DNA of 64,000 nt from Aldrovandia affinis (Eukaryota; Chordata; Actinopteri; Notacanthiformes; Halosauridae): contig JAINUG010000139.1 in assembly GCA_029706075.1 (NCBI GenBank), forward strand, positions 1,177,501 to 1,241,500, in the 5' to 3' direction. Below are positions 10,271 to 21,226 of the stretch, piece after piece (the first letter of the stretch is position 1; each line of letters begins with the position of its first letter). The notes under the pieces are model-generated. The model did no database searches. It was given only the letters and a program-made list of their open reading frames with translations, and was not told the origin of the DNA. Position numbers and translations under genes: made by a program.

Positions 10271-11040
10271 CCATGTGTGACATGTAGGACCATAGGTAGT
10301 CTTAGCACCGCCCCATAGTTCCTGCTTTTAGTAATGAGATTCACATGTAAAATGTAGTTTTGGCACCGGCCCATCCTTCCTGCTTTTAGTAGCGATATTC
10401 ACGTGTGGAACATGGTTACCACAAACTATCGTTTGTTAGTGTTTGGTGCCAGTGGTGTGAGACGAGGCGGATTCAACGTTGCGGTTAAAATTCCTAGTGC
10501 TGCACATTGCTGGTTGCCCTACAGTTCAGCAAATTGCAACGTAGGAGCGGTCTGTTTGGTGGCGTGAAGCTAGCCTGGTATGTGCCACACTACCAAGTAG
10601 AAGTTTCTCTACTGCGGCCACCTAGCAGGAGGGATTAGTTTGTGCCAGCATAAGCGGGAGTTTAATTTTGGAGCAGCAAACCTGCTCACACTGGCCTTCA
10701 CGGCAGTCTACGGAGGCAGTCCTGATTTTTATATCAGGAGTGTTTTGTGCAACAACTGTTTTTCCTACGGATAATATAACCACTGTACTGCATAAAGAGT
10801 TGCCTAGAGTCTAGGTGTGTGCCAAACCACCTTCATAAACTGTAGGATATATATGTATTTTCACCTAGAGGCAGGGCTTATTCTGTCAGTTGTGGGCGGG
10901 GCCTCCAGGGGTGGCCCTAGTGTGTCATCTTTACTCATCTTTTAGTGTGTAGCGAATCACTCATTGTGACCCATGTTTTGATGTGCGGTGAAGTACTGAG
11001 TGAACTCCACCTTATAGTGATTGGGGTATTCCCCTTATAG
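10271..11040. other. unassigned 770 bp, possibly an LTR
   Basis: No coding capacity. Two diverged copies of a roughly 70-bp segment ending TCCTGCTTTTAGTA lie near 10290-10333 and 10355-10393. The mixed composition and the position between two LINEs would fit a solo LTR, but no terminal repeat or target duplication was found. Confidence 0.3.
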
Positions 11041-13403
11041 TCAAATAAAATAAAATCAAGTTTATTTGTATAGCGCTTTTCACAATAGAATTGTCACAAA
11101 ATGCTTAACAGAGGGGGAACCCAGGCCTAGACCCCCCCAAAAGCAAGCCTAAAGGCAACAGTGGCAAGGAAAAACCTTGGGAGGAACCAGACTAAAAAGG
11201 GGGGGAGCCCATCCTCTTCTGGCCGGTACAGGGTATGTCCAAAAAAAGACCATGTCATGGTGAGTCAGAGGTGGCTCAGGGCTGAAAGACTTTGCCCCTC
11301 CTGAGTTAGGTAGTTAGCCAGGGGGGCTAAACCACACGGAGAGGGTCCAGATCCAGGAACTGGGGTTGGCGTAGGGGGTGAGGGTTGATGGGGCAGCTCA
11401 CATCTCGCAGGATTCAGGCAGGTGCCCCTGAGTCAGAGGCCGAGGCAGAGAAGAGAACATGCAGTCAGAAAAAAAGCAGTGCTATAGCCAGTAGCATTAT
11501 ATAAGAGCAGGGGAGCACAAGCATAGGAAATATACAGATACAGATAGCCCCAACAGGTGTAAGCTATGACAGCATACCTATTAGGAGAGGGACAGAGAAA
11601 ACACGCAGCCATGAGAGTTCCAAACTATCCACACCTGATCAAGGATAACCAGCATAACAGTGGTGGTAACACATTGAGGAGGTGACAGTATGGAAAGTTT
11701 CTCACTCAATAAGACACTAGGGCACGGCCTTCTCCATCTCTCCACCTAGACTATGTTTGGCAGTAGGCTAGGCTGAAAAGATATGTTTTGAATCTACACT
11801 TAAAAATTGAAACTGTGTCCAAATCCCTAACATGCCTTGGTAAACCGTTCCACAACAGAGGAGCTCTAAAAGAGAAGGCTCTACCACCAGCTGTGCTTTT
11901 CAAAATTCTAGGGAGTAATAGATGGCCGGCTTCTTGTGAACGAAGCAGTCGGGTCGGCTTATAGGGGGAAATCATTTGGTCGGATATAAAGGTGCAAGTC
12001 CGTTTACTGCTTTAAAAGTTAGCAACAGTACTTTATAATCAGCCCAATATTTAATAGGAAGCCAATGTAGTGATGCTAACACTGGAGTAATGTGCTCATA
12101 CTTTTTGGATCTAGTCAAAATACGTGCCGCTGTATTCTGTACTAGTTGAAGACTCTTTAGAGAGCTACTAGAGGAGCCGGATAATAAGGCATTACAATAG
12201 TCTAGCCTCGATGCGACAAAAGCATGCATCAAGGTTTTAGCATCCTCTAATGACAGAATGTGCCGAATTTTAGCTATGTTTCTTAGGTGAAAGAAAGCTA
12301 CTCTGGAAGTGTTTTTAATATGAGTGTCAAATGTAAGGTCCTGATCAATAATAAAACCAAGGTTCTTAACCATAAGACTTGATGTAACTATGCAATCACC
12401 TGCATTTAACTGCAGATCCAACTTGTTCCTTAATTTTTTGGGGCCCAAAACCATCATCTCTGTTTTATCTGAATTTAAAAGCAGGACATTTACTGTCATC
12501 CAATTCTTTATATCAGAGATACAAGCCTCTAATTGAGTGAGTTTAAGTATTTCACCTGGTTTCATTGATATGTACAGCTGTGTATCATCTGCATAGCAAT
12601 GGAAATTCACACCATGTTTACGAATAACATTACCCAGTGGTAGCAAGTATAATGAGAACAGTAATGGTCCCAGCACTGAGCCTTGTGGAATACCATATTT
12701 AACCTGAGAGTAGTCAGAGAACTCTTGATCTAATTGCACAAATTGAAACCGGTCTGATAAGTATGATTTAAACCATGAGAGTGCCCGTCCACGCAAACCA
12801 ACCAGGTTTTCTAGCCTATGAAGGAGAATCTGGTGGTCAATAGTGTCAAAAGCAGCACTTATGTCAAGGAGCACTAGAATAGAAACACAACCAGTGTCCA
12901 ATGCTAACAGTAAGTCATTTACAAAGTGCTGTCTCAGTGCTATGGTTTGGTCTAAAACCTGATTGTAGTGTTTCATACAGATTATTAGTTTTTAGGAAAG
13001 CAGTTAATTGTTGAGCTACAGATTTCTCAAATTTTTTTGACAAAAAGGGCAGATTTGAAATGGGCCTATAGTTCTTCAGATTAACAGGATCAAGATTTGG
13101 TTTCTTTAGAAGAGGCTTGATTACTGCCACTTTTAAAGACCTAGGTACGCAACCCAATAATAGGGATGTATTTATGATATCTAACATGGGCTGGCCTAGC
13201 ACAGGCAAAAGCTCTTTAATAAGCTTTGTTGGTATGGGGTCTAACAGACATGTAGATGATTTGGAGGACATAACCAGTTTACTGAATTTGTCCGGATCCA
13301 AGGGAGTGAAAAACTCAAGGGTCTCTACGCAACCCTGCTCCTGATAGCCCTGTGGATGTATTGGATTCACAAAGTTTGTTTGTTTGGTGATCCATGGAGA
13401 CAC
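11041..13403 (-). mobile_element. L2-clade LINE, long and fairly intact
   Basis: A minus-strand L2 element, 5'-truncated before or within the endonuclease. The 3' end at about 11041 reads (minus strand) AAGCGCTATACAAATAAAC and then an A/T-rich tail. A 700-bp 3' UTR precedes it. The ORF region (11751-13403) is unusually well preserved. Confidence 0.85.
11751..13403 (-). pseudogene. L2 LINE reverse transcriptase, two frameshifts
   Basis: Reading on the minus strand, 13403-12915 encodes the fingers region with [15 protein letters not shown] and [17 protein letters not shown]. 12976-11972 is a 334-codon frame with [12 protein letters not shown] (motif A), [15 protein letters not shown] (motif B), [11 protein letters not shown] (motif C, both aspartates intact), [10 protein letters not shown] and LHWLPIKYW. 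11975-11751 gives the C-terminus with FSFRAPLLWNGLP. Only two frameshifts, near 12950 and 11975, separate this from one continuous ORF over the region present, so it is the best-preserved LINE ORF in the window. Confidence 0.82.
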
Positions 13404-13640
13404 AGCGTTAGGTGTAATAAAGTTAATAAAACAAGTGCAATTGTCAGCTCCATGTCTCAGCTGTTTCGCTTCAGCACTCCCCTATTATTTGCGTTCAGTG
13501 CATCGATAAAAAAAAATTACGCTAAAACGTACTCTTAAATAACCAAACAAAGCACAAAGGAAGAGAAAAAAGAACAACTAAATGAAAAAAGCAGGGTCCC
13601 CCAATGTGGGGTGGTGGTGGCGGGCTATAATAAAAAAATG

Positions 13641-14770
13641 ACCATCCCCCCACACAAAAAGATAAAAAGCAGAAAGAGGTGAAGAGGTAGAGTAATTTGG
13701 AAGAAACCTTAGGAAGAACCAGACTCAAGCGGGAGCACATTCTCCATGGTATGCGTTTGTAATGACCAACTGCGGTGAATGAGTCCACATGCAAAACAAT
13801 TAGGGACCTCATTAAGTTCACAGCTGCTGCAGGTGGTGGTTCTGGGGTAGGGTGGTGGGCTGGTACAGGTGCCCGGCTGGTTGTCAGCGAATTCTGAAGG
13901 TGGAGTAGGCTCGGGACACAGGGCAGGTACCCCAGCGGTGAGAGAGACAGACAGAAACAACTACAGGTAATTAGAGAAAGTAAGGACAGTCAGTAAGGAC
14001 AGATTAAAGATGGGGGCAACAGGTCACCCAACCAGGAGTTAACTATCGCAGCATAACTACTAGGACAGAGATGGAGAATCTAAGCAGTCACAAGATCAGA
14101 AAAAAACAGACCAATCAAGAGCGCACTTGAGAGAAGTGGGGTTGCAGGTCTTGAGAGGTGACTGTAAAGAGAAGTTTCTTCCCCACAAAACTCTATGGCT
14201 ACATGCTTCTCCAGCTATTTTTTCTAAACTAGCTTGACTGTAGAAGTGCATTTTAGGCTATATTTAAATATAGACAGTGTCTGATTCCCTTATCAGTTTT
14301 GGTAGGTTGTTCCACAGTAGTAGGGCTCTATAAAAGAAAGCTCCACCACCTATAAAATTCATTGAAATTGTCTACCAACTACCAGATGGCCTGCATCTTG
14401 GGAAATAAGTGACATTCTAAGCTTATATGGTAAAAGCAAGTTATTTAAATACACCAGTGCAAGACCTTGTAGGGCTTTGAAAGCTAGGAGTAGAACCTTA
14501 AAATGACCCCTATAGGTAATAGGTAGTAAGTCCTTTATTCTGGTAAAAATATGGTAACTGCATTCTGAACAAACTGAAGACTATTTTTAGGTATTGCAGC
14601 AGCATTGCAATAAAAGAGCATTGCAATAATCTAACCTTGACATGGCAAAAGCATGTAGCAATTTCTCTGCGTCCCCTAGTGATAAGAATCGCCAGATTTG
14701 TGCAATATTCCATAAGTGAAAGAATGCCACTCTGGATATATTTTTAATATGCATGTCAAACAGAAAATAT
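13641..14770 (-). mobile_element. diverged L2-like LINE 3' part
   Basis: The order of segments parallels the 3' half of the neighbouring minus-strand L2 copy: a GGAAGAACCAGACTC-like 3' UTR segment near 13705 (compare GGAGGAACCAGACT near 11181), the ORF C-terminus at 14220-14400 (compare 11771-11940), and the RT tail region to about 14760. It is older and full of stops. The short stretches on either side (13404-13640, 14771-15032) show nothing I recognise. Confidence 0.65.
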
Positions 14771-15032
14771 GGTATTTTGCAGAGGAATGAAAGCTAACAA
14801 CTGGAAGAGATGGCTTCTTATTTGATCTCATCCCACAGATACTGTCAGACAATTAACCCACAGATCAAGGCATCACTCCTGGTTTGTTGCGCCAAGCTTC
14901 CAACACCAGAAAGCTTAAGAAACAGGTAAATAATTGTAGCATATTAACCTCTTTCTTCTCTACAGAAGGGTCTAATTTTTAAACAGCCCTGTAATTGCAT
15001 TTTGAAGAAGGGAGACAACTTTAGGACTTTAG

Positions 15033-15700
15033 ATGTGTTGTTTGCCTGCATTAGATTGCTTTGCAGTCTCCACTTCATCTCCCCTGTCATTGATACCGCA
15101 GGCAAATGGTGCTGAGCATTATTTCAACCTTGAGGAACTCTTGGTCCGATCATCTAGCTCCAGATCCCTCAGATCTAGCGACCAAGTTTGCCTGAAGATC
15201 CCGCATTCAAAATTGGTGACAAAGGGAGACCGAGCATTCGCTGTTGTTGCGCCGAAATTGTGGAATAAGCTCCCTTTAAACATCAAGTCTTCAAACACTC
15301 TACAGACTTTTAAGGCCCTACTTAAAATACACCTTTTTGCCAGAGACAATCCCTGAGTTAGCTTTTACGGTTGTGTGACAGATGTACTTATGTCTTTTAT
15401 GTTCTTTGTTTTGTTTTGGATGACTGCTTGTAAGTTGCATGTTCCTATTGTTCTTATCTTTTGTTTTCCTCTTCCTCGGGCTGCGCCCCGGGCTGATGTA
15501 ACTATTGGTTGGGGGGCGCAATATATCCATCCATCCATCCATCCATTATCTAAGCCGCTTATTCCTGGTCAGGGTCGCGGGGGGCTGGAGCCTATCCCAG
15601 CATGCGTTCCGGGCGAGAGGCAGGAATACACCCTGGACAGGTTGCCAATCCATCGCAGGGCGGGCGCAATATAAATAAATGAAATTAAATTAAATGAACC
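15033..15700 (+). mobile_element. LINE C-terminal fragment with SINE insertion
   Basis: The frame 15033-15356 carries SRSLRSSDQ, TKGDRAFAVVAPKLWNKLP and FKALLKIHLF, the extreme C-terminus of an L2-type LINE ORF. It is followed by a short 3' UTR that is split at 15526 by a SINE fragment and resumes after 15663 to an AAT-rich end near 15700. Most of the element is missing upstream. Confidence 0.7.
15526..15662 (-). mobile_element. 5'-truncated tRNA-type SINE
   Basis: On the minus strand this is the 3' half of the SINE present in full at 28434-28809, ending in a (GGAT)n tail that appears as CCAT repeats on the plus strand. The target duplication GGCGCAATATA flanks it at 15515-15525 and 15663-15673. 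The insertion is therefore a clean, LINE-machinery-mediated event into a LINE 3' UTR. Confidence 0.82.
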
Positions 15701-16199
15701 TACTGTGTGATGGCCTTTAAATACCTTACACTGTGAACCTCCATGATTTACTGCATGTTCTTATCAAATTAATACATCTTCCCTTCTCGGTATGTGATCT
15801 GTGGCTCAGGTTAAAAAGAAATACCTACTTCGCCACTTAGTGCCTATCACCACTCAGCTGTATTAATACCTTAGTTCTGGAAAGCGGCAGCTTTTTGCGG
15901 CAGCATCCCCGTCCTAGCTTCCCCGTACGAAGACTCAGCGGACAAAGACGTGCGAGTCTACCTACTGGGGCCCACCGAGGGAGGCCAGCTAGGGAGTGCT
16001 CGCCGCACGGTAAGTATCATCGTTTTGTCTCTTCCTGTTCTACTTCCTCCGCATCTAAAACCACATGCAATCTCCCTATCCGAGTCCATGTCTCCTCCTC
16101 TAGATTTCCTAGAACGAGAGATTCTATTCACAGGCGCAACCCCTCCAATCTCATCCACCCTCCTAGATCTTCCGGTGTTGACGTTGTGGTAGCAGGCGG

Positions 16200-16720
16200 A
16201 CTATGGAACGGCCACCCCTGGCTACACCTTCTCCCACACTCCACGACCCACAAGTATAGGAGGAGGGACAGGTATACTGATCTCCCCATGTGGTATTGTT
16301 CCTCTTCCTCACTTCTCACCCTCCTCCTTTGAATTTCATGCTGTCACTGTCACTGTTCCATGCAAACTGCACATCATTGTTCTCTATTGCCCACCAGGTC
16401 CACTGGGGAGTTCCTAGATGAGATGGATGCTCTACTCAGCTCCTTCACTGAGGATGGCACTCCCGTCTTACTCCTCGGTGACTTCAACCTGCTGCTGGAC
16501 ACCCCTCAGTCCTCCGCATTTCTCCCCCTGCTTCAGTCCTTCGACTTCACCATGGCTGAATCCCCATCCACCCACAAGGCTGGCAACCAACTGGACCTGG
16601 TCTTCGCTAGGAATTGCACCTCACCCAACATTGCGGTATCTCCTCTACATGTGTCTGACCACTGCTTTCTGTCTTTTTCCCTCTCCCTCCATCTTCACCT
16701 GCCCCCACTGTCTTTGTCCA
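16200..16720 (+). pseudogene. LINE endonuclease remnant
   Basis: The frame 16360-16818 contains VLLLGDFNLLL, HKAGNQLDLVFARN and HVSDHCFLSFSL, matching the GDFN and SDH motifs of AP endonucleases. An upstream frame shows the GGTGILIS-type segment. Long T/C-rich runs follow, and several frames alternate, so no single protein is possible. Confidence 0.72.
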
Positions 16721-17299
16721 TCGCAACCTCCGCTCTCTCTCCCCCGCTGCCCTGTCAGTTACTGTTCTATCCTCCCTTCCCCCTACTGATGCCTTCTCTC
16801 AGCTACCTGTTGAGGTAGCCTCATCTACCTTACTGTCCTCTCTCTCCTCCTCCTTTGATTCACTCTGTCCTCTCTCCACTAAACTTGCTCGTCTCCGACT
16901 CCCCACCCCCTGGCTAACAGACTCCATTTGGGCTGACCGACTCAAACTGCAAGCAGCAGAAAGGAAATGGAGACAATCCAAATCCCCTGTGGCTCTGACT
17001 TGACTTCCACACACTCCTGGCTACCTTTTCCTCTAACCTCTCCTCTGCTAAATCTGCATTTTTCCTTTCCAAGATTCAATCTTCTGCTTCTAATCCTCAA
17101 AAACTTTACTCTACGTTCTCCTCTCTCCTAACCCCTTCCTCCACCACCCCCCTCCTCTCTAACTGATGACTTTGCCTTCTTTCTCGAGAAGGTCAATGAC
17201 ATTTGCAATTCCTTCCCCCCATCCTCTCCCTCATCGAACCCTCCCTCACCCATCTCACTACCTAAACCTCTCACCCCTCTGTCCTCCTTCTAGCCCCTC

Positions 17300-18554
17300 C
17301 CTGACTCAACTTGTTCACTGTGAACAACCTTCAACTTGTTCACTCCCACCGTCCCACCACCTGCCCTCTCGATCCCATTCCTTCCCCCCTCTTCCAGTTC
17401 ATTGCTATGGACATCCTCCCCTTTCTCTCCAATGTTATCAACTCTTCTCTTTCTTCTGGCTTTCTTCTGGCTCTGTCCCCTCTGCCCTCAAATGTCGTCC
17501 CCCTCCTCAAAAAACTCTCTCTGAATCCTGCTGTCATTTCCAACTACCGACCTGTCCTCCTATTTCTCTCCAAAACACTAGAGAGGGGTGTCTATAAATA
17601 ACTGTCTGCTCCAATCCTAACCAATCTGGGTTCAATCTGCTCTCCTTGCGGTCACTGAGGCTCTTCAAATGGCTGAGTCCCAATCCCTTAGCTCCGTTCT
17701 CCTCCTCCTCAACCTGTCAGCTGCATTTCATGAACCACCAGATCCTGTTCTCATCTCTCGTCGAGATGGGAATCTCTGGATCTGCACTGACATGGTTCAA
17801 GTCCTACCTGGCTGACCGGTCCTACCAGGTGGCCTCTCCCTACACCCTCTCTACTGGAGTTCCGCAGGGCTCGGTGCTAGGCCCCGTCCTATTTTCCCTG
17901 TACACCAAGTCACTTGGCTCTGTTATCTCTGCTCATGGTTTTTCTTATCACTGTTATGCTGACAACACTCAACTCTTTCTCTCCTTCTCTCCATCTGAGA
18001 TGCAGGTCCCGGCACGGATCTCTGCATGCCTGGCTGACATCTCTGCCTGGATGTCCACCCACCACCTGCAGCTGAACCTGGGGAAGACTGAGTTGCTCTT
18101 CCTCCCAGCGAAGGGCTCCCTGATGATTGATGCTTCAATCACCGTGGAAGGCTCCATAGTGTCTCTGTCCTAGTCTGCTAGGAGTCTTGGAGTGACCCTG
18201 GATGACCAGCTTCTCGGGCCACATCGCAGCGATCACCCGGACCTGCCGATTCTCCCTCCACAACATTCAGAGGATCCGATCGTTCCTCACCCAAGAGGCC
18301 ACACAACTCCTTGTCCAGGCCCTGGTGATCCCGCATCTGGACTACTGCAATTCCTTGCTGGCAGGCCTACTGGCCTGTGCCATCAAGCCATTGCAACTAG
18401 TCCAGAATGCTGCCGCTCCTCACAGTCTTGCTTCTTCTCTGTCCTGACCCCTTGGTGGTGGAACAACCTTCCACGATCGGTTAGGACAGCGGAATCACTT
18501 GCAATCTTCTGCAAGAGACTCAAAACCCACCTTTTCAGACTGCACTACCACTGA
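17300..18554 (+). pseudogene. LINE reverse transcriptase remnant
   Basis: Frames 17311-17601, 17646-18173 and 18192-18554 give in turn the fingers (LDPIPSPL, ISNYRPV), the palm ([20 protein letters not shown] and CYADNTQLFLS) and the C-terminus (FCKRLKTHLFRLHYH). Motif C reads YADN: the second catalytic aspartate is asparagine, so this copy is catalytically dead regardless of the frameshifts. Motif A is garbled (LSAAFHEPP instead of FDT-type). The copy at 48470 retains YADD. Confidence 0.8.
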
Positions 18555-18868
18555 ATTCTGTACATCTACCCAATTGTCATCACCACTGCCTACTTGCTCA
18601 ACACTTGTATATGTATCCCTGCATACTCATTGAATTTTTATTTTTTTTTTTTTTTATGTACCAACCTTTTTCTTCCCAGTGTTACAGTTATGGTATGCAG
18701 CTGCCTACAATGATGTCTATCACTGTATTACTGCACTGATCTCTTGTGCGAACTGATTGTTCCTACCATGTATTAATGCACATCTTGTAAGTCGCTCTGG
18801 ATAAGAGCGTCCTTGGGTTTTCTTGAAAGGCGCTTTATAAATTGAAGTTATTATTATTATTATTATTA

Positions 18869-19580
18869 TCTGCTAAATGCTTAAAATGTTCAATGTTAAA
18901 TGTAAATAAATCCTATGCAGTTTTTGTCGTAAACTGTATTTAATTAGTCATATATTGAATCTACTTTACTACTCCTTGCTGCATAAACCTTGCTTGAAAG
19001 TATCAATTGTGTCTTGTAAATATGCATGTTAATGAGCATTTCAGAAGCTATTGAATATGAGCAGAACTTAAATTATATTGTCCGTCCTCAATAAATTAAC
19101 CATTTGAGAAAGCATGTTGGGTCTAGTCAAGTCCTCCAACATGTTTTGGTATGTTTGATATTAAGCCATTATTTCAGAGTTTAAGGTGTGCTGTATAAGT
19201 GTGTTTCTCACATTTGTAGGGTATAAGAATTATTTTCACAGACAGCTATGGTAAATAATATATTGTTAGACTGCATGATTGATCATTTCATGCCATTAAA
19301 TTATTTCACATTAACTAAAAATGTTTGTCCTGGTGTTGTCAAGGGGGGCAAGGAGATAATAATCCAGGCCAAGTTGCATTTTGAAGCAATTTTGAAGCTT
19401 CTTACCATTCAGACAAGCTGATAAGCCTGTCTGCCTGTCTGCGTGAATGTGGGGTACAGAGAGGCTTCTTTGTAAATACAGGGTCTTTGTGATTGCTGAT
19501 GTCAGTGAACTCTGTGAATCTGAGATGTCTGTGAAAATGTTGGGTACAATGCGGTCTCTCTGAATATGATGTGCAGGGAG
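18869..19580. other. unique sequence ending in weak tandem repeats
   Basis: No gene seen. From about 19430 to 19580 a loose repeat of 40-60 bp, with wording such as GTGGGGTACAGAGAGG and TGGGTACAATGCGG, recurs; it continues after the hAT insertion at 20611-20720. Confidence 0.4.
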
Positions 19581-20610
19581 CAGGGTTGGGAGGGTTACTT
19601 TGTAAATGTAATTAGTGCCTGAATACTGATTACACGGCTCTGAAAGTAATCAGATACGAATACAGTTACATGTCTCAAAAAAGTAACGTATTCAGATTAC
19701 TTTTAGAATACTTTTGGATTACTTACTTTTTCCATCACAGATGGGTATGTTTTGTGGTACAGGAGACATTGGGAAGCTGTTATATAGCCAAAGGTGGTGC
19801 TACTTAGTACTAAAAGGGTGCTCAAACTTTTGCACACGCCATGTTCACTTTTTTATTTGATCAGTAATACATTTAAATAGTTATTATGCATTACACTTTG
19901 AAAAAGGATGTCATGTTCAACTTTCCACTGTGTTGAGGTCAGGTCAGCTTCTGTTCATTTAATAATAAATACTAATAAATTTGAGATGTCAATTTAGCTA
20001 AATATATGCAACATTGTATCTGCATTTTTTGTTGTAGTCATCATCATTAACATGCTATGGAATTAGAATGGACAGATTAAAAATGAATCATAATAAAAAG
20101 CAAAGGGATATTGAAAGGCAAGTTCTTTTACTGTTTTGATGGCTCATCATGAGCATAACTCAAACACAGCATCTGAAACAATGTAATAACTTTTGAAACT
20201 TTTTTGGCACTGGAATAACAGCGACTTGTAAGGGATATGGCTTAGAAAAGTGCCAGTGTTGGCGGGCTATGTAGCGGCGAATGCTCGGCAGTGCATAACG
20301 TAATTGACGTATAGTATGGTACAATTGTCTACCAAATTGGGAGAAAACTGGGAAAAATAAAAAGAATAAAATAAAATGTCATCGTTTCAACAATAAAGAA
20401 AGCAGTATAAAATTAGCAGAGGCTCAAACCGTAGGCTAAGGTCAGGTAATTCCAATAAGTATTCCAAAATGTATTCACTTCAGGTTTATTAAAGTAACTG
20501 TATTCAGATTACTCGTTTTTCAAATGTAACGCGAGCTGAATACAGTTACTTGATTTTTGTATTCTGATTACGTAACGCCGTTACATGTATTCCGTTACAA
20601 CCCAACCCTG
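19581..20610. mobile_element. non-autonomous hAT transposon (MITE-like)
   Basis: The ends are CAGGGTTGGG and CCCAACCCTG, flanked by a perfect 8-bp target duplication GCAGGGAG (19573-19580 and 20611-20618), which identifies a hAT. The subterminal regions hold many short copies of GTAACG and GATTAC in both orientations. No transposase is present in the 1030 bp. Near 20325-20380 it contains CTACCAAATTGGGAGAAAA, also found at 39745-39765, suggesting a nested retroposon fragment. Confidence 0.9.
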
Positions 20611-21218
20611 GCAGGGAGGTTTATAAATGTGCGGTCTCTATGAACACTGTGTGAAAGTGGGGTGCAGTGAGGAGTGTCTGAATATGGTGTGCAGTGAAGC
20701 CTTTTTGTAAATGCAGGGTCTATGTGAGGTTTATGCGAATTTGAGCCACAGCAGACTGTTTTAGTGTATTGTGGGGGGGGGTCTTCTGTAGCACGCAGCC
20801 CTCACCAAAGGGATTAACACTCTGGTTGGGGATCATTAATTCACTTAGTCTGCACTGGGCTCCCAAAGCACACTGCTCTGATATTAGCATGCTTCTGCAA
20901 GGAAAGACAAGAGAGTGGAAGGGAACATTAACGCCACGCTGTTTGGAATCAATCTATATAGGCTGTTGCCATTGTGGTCTATTAAACAAAGCCTTAAGAA
21001 ATGTGTCCGTCACAATTCAAACAAACACCTTATGAATAAGTGTAGAATTGTCAAAAGGTGCGTGATATTTGTGTAACAAGTGTCTCGATGAACACCGCTA
21101 CTAGAATGCTAGTACTCAATTGGTGAATGGACCAGATAAACAGAAGATAACAGATTCGTCCAAAGAGAGAGATGGTCAAGCACAACAAGAATGAACTCAC
21201 ACGGAGACATAAGATATG
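20611..21218. other. unique sequence, no gene seen
   Basis: It begins with the second half of the weak tandem repeat interrupted by the hAT (to about 20720) and is otherwise unremarkable. Confidence 0.4.
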
Positions 21219-21226
21219 GTTTAGAG

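Larger units (their letters stand above)
15880..18868 (+). mobile_element. L2/Maui-like LINE, near full span
   Basis: A sense-strand LINE with 5' sequence, endonuclease, RT, C-terminus, 3' UTR and a final (ATT)n tail at 18849-18868. The 3' UTR carries GTAAGTCGCTCTGGATAAGA (18788-18807), a terminal segment shared with fish SINEs that borrow LINE tails. The coding part is broken by many frameshifts. About 250 bp of the C-terminal region are deleted near 18418, judged against the copy at 48470-49680. Shared family with 9775-10270. Confidence 0.8.

Noticed and set aside
15895..16332. 145-codon plus-strand ORF at the start of a LINE
   Set aside because: It crosses frames of the LINE 5' region and endonuclease and shows no domain of its own.
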